Made by a program: the position numbers and the translations under genes. A stretch of 64,000 bases of DNA, from the NCBI GenBank assembly GCA_949316235.1, contig OX438741.1, positions 22,162,324 to 22,226,323 on the forward strand, written 5' to 3'. The notes under the pieces are model-generated. The model worked only from the letters and a program-made list of their open reading frames with translations, ran no database searches and was not told the DNA's origin. Below, piece by piece: positions 56,901 to 64,000 of this stretch. Each line of letters starts with the position of its first letter. Position 1 is the first letter of the stretch. Source of the DNA: Oegoconia quadripuncta. Its lineage: Eukaryota; Arthropoda; Insecta; Lepidoptera; Autostichidae.

Positions 56901-59900
56901 CGAAGGATTAGTGTAATGACCCTGCCTTGAGACCAACAGTTGCGAGTTGGTATCCCGGTTTGTGTGATGAATACGACATTATTCTCGAGAATGTATGTTT
57001 ATTATAAATATTTATGTATGTTCATTCGTTATCTAGTATCCATATACAAGCCTTGCCTAGTTTGGGACTAGATAATTAGTGCAAGTGTCCAAAATCTAAT
57101 CTTTAACTAATATTATAAATGCGAAAGTTTTATTTGTTTTTTGTTCAATCACGGCGAAATGGGTAAAATTTGGTATATAGTAGAACATACCGTGCATTAA
57201 AACAAAGGCTAACTTTTATCCCGATAAAGTGAGTCATTCCCGCGGGATAAACAAATGAATAAATGAAATGCAAATGAAATTTAAATGTAATATTAATAGT
57301 GACGTTTTCAAGTGATAATTTTATTCTATAAAATAAAATATTTTGATTTAGATTTGATTTGAAACGTATACGCGATAAATTCGACGCAGACGAAGCTGCG
57401 GGCGGAACCCTAGTGTTAATCATAACTATTATTTTACCTTGTATGTAAAAAAAGAAACGTTTTTATTTCAGTAGTTAATAATATAATAATAAATATCTTT
57501 GCACATACACACAGCGCTACCTAGTTTCACACTAAGCATTGTATTATGGATACAAGATGGTTAATAAACTACACAAATTCATACATATATAATACCCTAG
57601 GATATATAATGGGATTCGAACCCGCGACCTTTTGGTATAGCAGTTAGAGTTTCTAACCACTACACCAAACAGGTCGTCTTAGTTATTTCAATGTTTTATA
57701 AATTAGGGCTGACTGTACACGTTGCGCAACGGGAGTTTCCCATAATGTGGATCATTGATAAAAAGTAATTAGTAGGTGGACACATACTCGTAGTTATTAT
57801 GGTATGTGTGTATTATTTTATTAACCCTCGAAGAAAATCGACGGATGTTACATATTTGACAGTGTTGTGTGTGTAACCAGTCTTATCGTAATCCATACTT
57901 AAGACTAAAAGACTACTTTTTTAAGGCTAAAGGTGGAAAGGTATAAATGTTTGAAGAAGATTGGTTCAGCCGTCTCGAACAAATTTAACTTTAAACATAG
58001 TTATTCTGTATACCTCGTCAACTGCCTTACACGTCCCCACTGTTGGGGCCAGCCTCCTCGCACTGGGAGAGGGCATACGCCATAAGTCACCATGCGAGCG
58101 ATTTGTGTCAGACTATTTCAGTGTTTTTTAAGCCGCCCTGTTACGTTAGTACTGTATTTATTGACTTGACCTTGCCTTCAATAGAAAACAACTTTGTATA
58201 CCTGGATGATATTGTTATTTTAGTTCCTCGGGGATTTCTAAATTTAAATTAAGTTATGGTATTCGTGAGCTCGGTTTCTTTTGACTACACCATGAACACC
58301 ATGAAGCAGTCTTCACTTTGCGATTACGGAGTTTAGTAATGTATGGCGTGGTCAATACAATACACCGATAATGATGATGACGTCTATAAAATCAACAGAG
58401 CCATCAATTTCAGCGGTTTCTAAGTTGATCATTAATTATTAAGACCTCTATTGCTATAGGTACAAGATCATGCCTTCATAACAGTCATTGTGAGCTTTAT
58501 TTTTAAACATTACACAATATCATCGAGCAGTTTCAATGCCCTTGCTCCCATCTGGTGTTCAATTAGCCAGTGCATATTAATAAACCAATCGGAAAAATCT
58601 TTTACTCTCCTTTTGACGGCTGTTATCATCTTACAGTTTACTTTCGATGTTTATTGACGTCGTATTGGTGGTGTTAATTTGTTTATGTCAGTCTATTACC
58701 CTCAAAACACACTAAATATGTTAACCTATTCGTATACAAGGGTTTCCATATAGCGCTTCGCATTTTTAGGGTTCAGTGTTCAAATTAGGAACCCATATAA
58801 TTTCGTCTTATGCGTCGGTATAACTTAGACATTCTGCACCTAAACGTATTTGACTCGGTAGATTATTATCCATATCCATACTAATATTAGAAATGCGAAA
58901 GTCTTGTCTATCTGTCTATCAGGCTTTCACACCTAAACTGATCATATTGAAATTTGGAAGCGGTAGCCTGGGACCCGGAGAAGGAGATAAGTTTTTACTT
59001 TTTATTCTATAAGTGTACGCGATAAAGTAATGCGACGTGAGGGAAGTCGCGGGCGGTAAGCTAGTAGTGCTATAAAGCTGAAATTTTACATATTTATGTA
59101 TAATAAATAACGCTAATAAATTATATCGTCTACAAAGATTTTCCATATCTCTCTGTTCTCCGCCTTCCTCTTGACCTGATAAAAAACGACGTACACCTGC
59201 TCAAAAAAAAAAATACCCTACTTTATGCATGGGAGATAGGTAGGTACCCTTATTTTTTTTTTAAGGGCAAGAGGGCAAAAACAAGAGCAGGGCTCATAAA
59301 TAAATAACTAGGTAACAAAGTTTTTAAAAAATAAATAAGGGTACCTACCTATCTACGATGCATAAAGTAGGGTAATTTTTGTCTTATTCTAGATTCTATG
59401 TGATTTATATATGAATATTTTCTCTATTTTTTTGTTTCAATACCAGGATCTGATACGTAATATTGAGGTAACTTTTCTTGGAGGTATGTTATACTCATAT
59501 ATATATGAGTCCCCCCCGACATTGTTTTTGTGATTTTTACATAGCTAGTGAAATAAGATGGGTTACCAAGCACGACGTTTCAGTTTAACAAGTGCGAATA
59601 TTTCCTGTACCGTTTAATTAGTTTATAGTCATAGAGTATTTAGTAAGGCAAGCCGAGCTTTTGGGCTTATATGACGGGACCGCCACTGGCCCAACCCTTC
59701 GAGTTAAACCATTTTTGAAAATTTGAAAAGTATTTATAATACTAGTATAAGTTGCAAGGCAAATTATCACAACTAAGCAAGTTTTACTAGTTTACAATAG
59801 ATGACTTTTGGGTATGAAAAAAGATCATAAAAACTTCAAAATGACATAATTGCAAATTAGCTTAAACACAAACACGGTGAATTTGAATTCGTGTAATTCC

Positions 59901-61063
59901 CATTAACTGGTGACACTACTCTTGATTACACTTTCACTAAGGAACCATAGCCGAATTCGATCAAAAAATTTTCGATTACCCATACAAAGTAGACCACCAT
60001 GCTGAAACCACCTTTAGTTTGGAAGTCCGACAATTTTCGGCTGGTGACTCCAATCCTGATTAAGAACAACTTTCCAATAGGAACCATAGCCGAATTCAGC
60101 CGAAAAATGTTGGACTTCCATACTAAAAGTGGTTTCAGAATCGTTTACTTTGTATTGGTAAACGAAAATTTTTTTATCGAATTCGACTATGGACACTTAG
60201 GGAAAGTTTTTCGTGATCAGAGGGCCGAGTGTAAGTTTTGTTTCGACTTAACTTTACTACCGCGTTCACGTTTACGTGAAGATTTGTATGGAAAAATGTG
60301 CAGCGCCTCTAGTGGATAGTTTGCAAAACGATTTTTTACATATGGACTTTTTTCGTAAACGCGAACGCGATGGTAAAGTTAAAAACGAGACAAAACTTAC
60401 ACTTCGGACACTGGAGTGGAACCAGTGAACAGGAATTACACGAATTCAATTTCACCCAGTATACAGTTTAATGTTGTTTTTTTTTCTTAAAAATGACCTA
60501 ACGATGTAGTTACGACTTAGGTTGCTTATTGCCTATTATTAGTACGGACGATGTTATTGGAATCTGAGCTATATGATTTACCTACATGAAACATGTGCGT
60601 CATTCCTCCATTCAATAATGGATATCATTATTTTTCACCATCAGGCCGTTCTACTCAAAAGTATCTACTGTTGGTTACAGGCCTCTTCTCTGTCACGCCA
60701 CCCTGTTCAGCGCAATAACATTTGTAAACAGAAATAATTAACGCATCATCCAATGACGTCAAGTAATTGTTTGTTGAAATCCAACACTTGTTTATACAAG
60801 TCGTGTTCTTTCTCTAGGGTGTAGTGGATAAAGACGCTTGGATGGCTGAAGTTAGCAAAGATGCAGAGCAGCGTGCTATGGACCGCAAGATCCGTCGGGA
60901 GAGGGCAGAGACTCTCAAGACCCAGGCGATGAAGGCGTTCAGACGCGAGGAGTACGGCAAAGCTCTATCATGCTACAACCGAGCCATGGAGCAAGTCAGG
61001 GACGACGCAATGCTGTACTGCGATCGCGCATTGACTAATATCAAGCTGGGGAACTATGACAAG
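53623..61063 (+). CDS. TTC12: Tetratricopeptide repeat protein 12, first two coding exons
   Basis: Exon 1 is 53623-53904 and exon 2 is 60818-61063, both phase 0 (TCG|gtgagg and tttctctag|GGT; exon 2 ends ATGACAAG|gtaata). Together 176 residues. The N-terminal part has WNNFVKRIGEVKTLVQDLAS and an acidic linker; then DAWMAEVSKDAEQRAMDRKI leads to the first TPR (TLKTQAMKAFRREEYGKALS ... MLYCDRALTNIKLGNYDK). This order matches vertebrate TTC12, where a TPR block is followed by armadillo-like repeats. In mammals TTC12 is a cytoplasmic factor needed for axonemal dynein-arm assembly in cilia and sperm. Remaining exons must lie beyond 64000. Confidence 0.82.
55262..55335 (-). repeat. Family A fragment
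   Basis: ggctgtgccccagcagtgg and taaagctgttga are the reverse complement of the family A head. Confidence 0.55.
56900..57080 (+). repeat. SINE family C, diverged copy
   Basis: Degenerate head (gtgtaatgaccctgccttga, gttgcgagttggtatcccgg), then tgtgatgaatacgac and gcctagtttgggactagata as in 3244-3470. Confidence 0.5.
57105..57420 (+). mobile_element. Helitron-like copy interrupted by a LINE tail
   Basis: Starts ctaatattataaatgcgaaa and ends gacgaagctgcgggcggaac. Between about 57290 and 57362 is a foreign segment, tattaatagtgacgttttca to tttgatttagatttgattt, which is the LINE tail also found at 29640 and 31740. Confidence 0.55.
57470..57680 (-). repeat. SINE family C, best reverse copy
   Basis: Near-complementary to 25-292: tRNA-like gggattcgaacccgcgacct (57611-57630), ttctaaccactacacc, and the body words tctttgcacatacacacagc and agatggttaataaactaca. 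Confidence 0.7.
58010..58210 (+). repeat. Family A repeat
   Basis: ctgccttacacgtccccact, gttggggcc, tcgcactgggagaggg, gatttgtgtcagactat and gccttcaatagaaaacaact in family order. Confidence 0.6.
58868..59068 (+). mobile_element. Helitron-like (Lep1-type) copy
   Basis: Starts atccatactaatattagaaa, contains tgcgaaagtcttgtctatc and acgcgataaag, ends gtcgcgggcggtaagctagt. Non-coding. Confidence 0.55.
59203..59380. mobile_element. Fold-back MITE-like inverted repeat
   Basis: Left arm aataccctactttatgcat...gataggtaggtaccctta and right arm taagggtacctacctatc...atgcataaagtagggtaatt pair over about 50 bp with one or two mismatches around a 65-bp loop. An A-rich run and a T-rich run border the arms. 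Confidence 0.75.
59876..60456. mobile_element. Compound fold-back element, about 580 bp
   Basis: Outer ends GGTGAATTTGAATTCGTGT (left) and, inward from the right, GGTGAAATTGAATTCGTGT pair over 25-30 bp. Inside, a second and larger palindrome pairs 'ccatagccgaattcgat...acaaagta' (59945-59992) with 'tactttgtattgg...atcgaattcgactatgg' (60141-60193), and 'gccgaattc' words occur at least four times. A third pair (taaagttaaaaacgagacaaaac against gttttgtttcgacttaacttta) lies in the right half. No protein is encoded. The layered palindromes suggest a MITE family that grew by duplication. Confidence 0.7.
60818..61063 (+). CDS. TTC12: TTC12 exon 2, first TPR
   Basis: 82 codons, acceptor ctttctctag and donor gtaata. 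Contains the basic helix RAMDRKIRRERAE and one TPR unit with the expected small and aromatic positions (A, Y, A, Y, A). Confidence 0.86.
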
Positions 61064-64000
61064 GTAATATTGTCATTGGAATATTATATGAGAAACAGCC
61101 GTAATGTCGAAGCCAACATATGCAAGATGTGGCATTTTTATTTAGGTTTAAAAAGCCATGATCCATTTTTTTTTTCAATTCCGAAAAGGTTTATTGTTAA
61201 TATGAAAATTGAGGAACTCTGCTCTTAGTTATTGGGGTTATGATGATGCTCCAAATAGAGTACTGGAGAATAAATAGGAAGAACTCAATTCATGCGGTGA
61301 GATTACTTAAACTTAAAATCTCAGAATACAGAAAAATAAATCTTATGCTTAAAATACACGAAAGGTAAGGAAGTGAGATGTTAACATCAACAAAAACATT
61401 ATCTACATTCTTAATATTGCCGCAACGCCTAATTATAGATTCAAGTAAGTAAACTGGTTATTGTTCGGTAAAGATAACAATAATGTATTATATATAGCGT
61501 TTAGTCGCCAAACAAATGGGTGTTTGCAGGCTTTGCAAGGATCGAAAATATGATCGGTAGATAGTAACTTACATAGAGTAAACCAACGGCATTATAAAGT
61601 TAATATTAAAGTAGTTCACGGGCATGATATTGACATTTGACACGATGATATACGGTATCGTTTTTCGCTTACTTTAATTTGTACTTTATCATAATGTATT
61701 GTCGTGTCAATAAAACATATCGATGCGTTAATATTGGACCACGTGTCCTAGGCACACAACAAAACAGTCATTGAACTTGCAATATTAATAAAACATTCAT
61801 TTGATAAGAATGCTCTAGTTCTAGATTCGTAATAACAAATTAGTGAGTCATGTCATCCATCACTAATAAATTCATTATCAAGCGATGCATTTATAATTGC
61901 TATGCTTTTATAGTGCACTTGGGCTGAATTAAGTGGAAAAATTTGCTTGGCTGAGTTCATTATGTAATATTAAGTACTACCAAGTTCACTATGTCATGGA
62001 TCCAACACGGTAATTGGCTAACTGTGGAAATGATAAAATATGATTCATCCTAATGATAGTAAACATAGTAGTGAAGTTTAGAAATTTGCGTATCGTCATT
62101 CTACTTCTTCGTAAAACCACAAATCGACGATGTAACCTCCAGCCATCTTTTCCGCCAACAAAAGAAAGTTTAATGTTCCAGTGACAGAACAGACGTATTA
62201 CACTTTCCAAACATCAATTAATAAATACAAAATGGCCGCCTGCTGAAAATGCGGCGGGATTATCCGAAGCCAATTACAATTTCCTGCACTAAATTCCTTT
62301 TGTACCTTCCTCACCGAAAGGCTAAGAATGATACAGCTGTATACGGCTTGAAATCACAGCTCACTAATGTAAAGTTCGGACAGCTCCCGAGACAAGGCTG
62401 ATTGCTGACAGCGAAGACGGTTCGCTGCCAGACGTATAACCTCATTTCTCCCAACTTAACAGTAAACGTTACAGTACTTTGCACCTTTTATAGTCTAGTG
62501 ATAATTTGGCTGTCACTGGTCATTCCACTTTACTTTCAAATGTATTAAATTATGCTGAAACCTGTAAGTGTACGAATAGATATACAACAACAACAAAATA
62601 TTTAGAGTCTATTAATATTCATTAGCAAGTAGCGGTACAATCAGAACTTTGGATCTAAAGACAATTTTCTCTTTTCGTGACCATTTGAAAATCAACATGA
62701 AAAGTTATCAACGTGAAGAATCAAATTGATCAGGTAATTAAATTAAATTAAATAAAACTTTATTTCAGACTTAGTCCATATTTTTGTTAGTGTTAGTAAC
62801 ACTTTATATTTTATAGTAACACTTTATAATTTTTTTCTGTTTCTAAATGGCTTGCATTTGACCTGAATCACACAGTTGAGCTAAGCCAAGATTTTAATTT
62901 GTTACAAAACAGCCGTGAAGTGTTAGTGGAGTTAGCACGGTCAGAGTTCGGCACATTATTTATTTAGATTTTTTTTGTTGTTAGAGCTTGCTTCTTAATT
63001 AAAAATATCCCAAAAAACAATTTCCTGCAATCTATCTTATCTTTTCATGACAATTTTCAGAATTTCCTAAGCAAATACATTTAGAAACGAGCTTTTGTTT
63101 TTCCATTTTTGGTACGCAAAACTAAGAAGAAAAATGTGATCTTGCATTTTTGCGAAACACAACACCAACATCATTAGACGCGCGCCGTATTTCTGTCTAC
63201 GTTTTAACAATATCTAATAACGACTTATCGTTCTAAATTTTGACGCAAATATACTAAATATTTTATTTCTTCATCATGAGAACAAAACCATCTGCGTGTA
63301 TTATTTATTTATGACTACCAAAACAGCTGAACTTATATTTCACCAGCAGTAAAAATAGTTACAAGACACATTTAAGTCATTTCTGAATTGTTGAATACAT
63401 TGAAAAACGTATAAATTACTATAGTAGGAATTTTATTAGAAACAGAAATCTAAAAAATTTGTTAAGAGGGCAACAACTTTAACTTTCAAGTTCAAATTTT
63501 TCGAAATGAGTAAACTGATTCTAATGAAACTTTATAAGCTTAAATCACGTACATAGATCTAAAAAGTTAGACAAAGTTTTTTTTTTTTTTTTTATATGAG
63601 AGGGCGGCAAACGAGCATGCGGGTCTCCTGATGGAAAGCAATCACCGCCGCCCATGGACACCCATTCATTACAACAAAGTTTCATTAGTATCGGTCTATT
63701 CATTTCGAAAAATTTGGTCTTGAACGTTTGTATGGATTGCCTTGTAATGATACTGATAATGTAACTCTCGTAATTAGCTTTCTGTTTCTAAAAAATCCTC
63801 CTTATATTTTTTGTACTATGTTTCTATATCATAAAGCAAAAAAAATCCGGCAAACGTGTGTCGGAGCCCGCGCTGTAGGGTTTAGTAGTCAGAAAGTAAA
63901 GTCATTTTGCATATCTTAGCTCTTGGAACTTCTGCAAGTATAACGGCTGTGGCATACAGACAGACAAACGAACATGGCGAAATAATACGAAGCGTTAAAA
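61064..64000. other. TTC12 intron 2, partial
   Basis: No further TTC12 exon is visible before the edge. A LINE tail (-) starts with (aatta)-type repeats at 62738-62775. 63576-63668 is the 'gagggcggcaaacgagcatg' moth repeat preceded by poly-T, and 63840-63990 is a 'tccggcaaacgtgtgtcgga' repeat end. Confidence 0.45.
63576..63668 (+). repeat. Common lepidopteran repeat end with poly-T
   Basis: Poly-T (63578-63594), then gagggcggcaaacgagcatg, cgggtctcctgatggaaagc and aatcaccgccgcccatgg. The 'ctcctgatggaaagc' word is shared with 28165-28180 inside the mariner-like element, so both are probably ends of the same retroelement group. Confidence 0.55.

Larger units (their letters stand above)
53905..60817. 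other. TTC12 intron 1 with many repeats
   Basis: 6.9 kb. 53905-55260 and 55340-56890 show little: short remnants of the 'ggttccctttttatatcatttt' repeat near 54965 and 55715, and a 'gatctcacc ... cagcattgtagccg' fragment at 56315-56355. The named SINE, Helitron-like and fold-back copies fill 56900-60456. No exon of another gene was recognised on either strand. Confidence 0.5.

Noticed and set aside
59999..60319. 106-codon ORF
   Set aside because: It lies wholly inside a palindromic element, and the reading frame is a by-product of the inverted repeats.
1..64000. CRISPR array, prokaryotic operon or Shine-Dalgarno signals
   Set aside because: The window is clearly eukaryotic (spliced genes, LTR and non-LTR elements); no regularly spaced direct repeats of CRISPR type were seen.

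Overview
The window looks like nuclear DNA of a moth or butterfly. It is AT-rich, its genes carry GT-AG introns, and it is full of interspersed repeats of kinds common in Lepidoptera: tRNA-headed SINEs, Helitron-like copies beginning near 'ctaatattataaatgcgaaag', LINE tails ending in short tandem repeats, and fold-back MITEs. The assignment to Lepidoptera rests on recognising these repeats and on protein similarity, not on a search.

Genes from left to right. (1) 14250-14349 (-) is a lone first coding exon encoding a signal peptide; its other exons were not found. (2) 15102-18000 (-) is a complete five-exon, 505-residue MDH1B-like protein (malate dehydrogenase 1B) that appears to lack MDH catalytic residues. 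(3) 19189-19986 (+) is an intronless RPP30, the p30 subunit of RNase P/MRP, divergent from MDH1B. (4) 20568-51542 (-) holds the C-terminal half of an LMBR1-family multipass protein, the fly lilipod type, in six exons; its 3' end converges on RPP30 and its 5' half is not visible. (5) 53623-61063 (+) holds the first two coding exons of TTC12, a dynein-assembly TPR protein; the rest lies past the right edge.

Regions. 1-14.2 kb is a gene-poor, repeat-filled stretch, perhaps an intron of gene 1. 20.7-51.4 kb is lilipod territory, with two large insertion complexes in its introns. The first is a Tc1/mariner-like element (26332-28879) with about 430-bp inverted repeats and an intact transposase, apparently inserted into the 3' region of an older LINE. 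The second, inside a single lilipod intron, is a nest: Ty1/copia element A (37185-48006, identical 185-bp LTRs, TTGAT duplication) contains an intact oppositely oriented Ty1/copia element B (39285-43742, identical 144-bp LTRs, AAAAA duplication) and a 5'-truncated LINE (44043-46132). 53.9-64 kb is TTC12 intron sequence with SINEs, Helitron-like copies and fold-back elements.

MDH1B and TTC12 are both linked to cilia or sperm in other animals, but nothing in the window shows they work together. I found no convincing new gene system. The most interesting material is the nested, apparently recent transposons, the long-TIR mariner-like element and the catalytically altered MDH1B. Multi-exon models were assembled by hand from splice signals, phase agreement and protein similarity.
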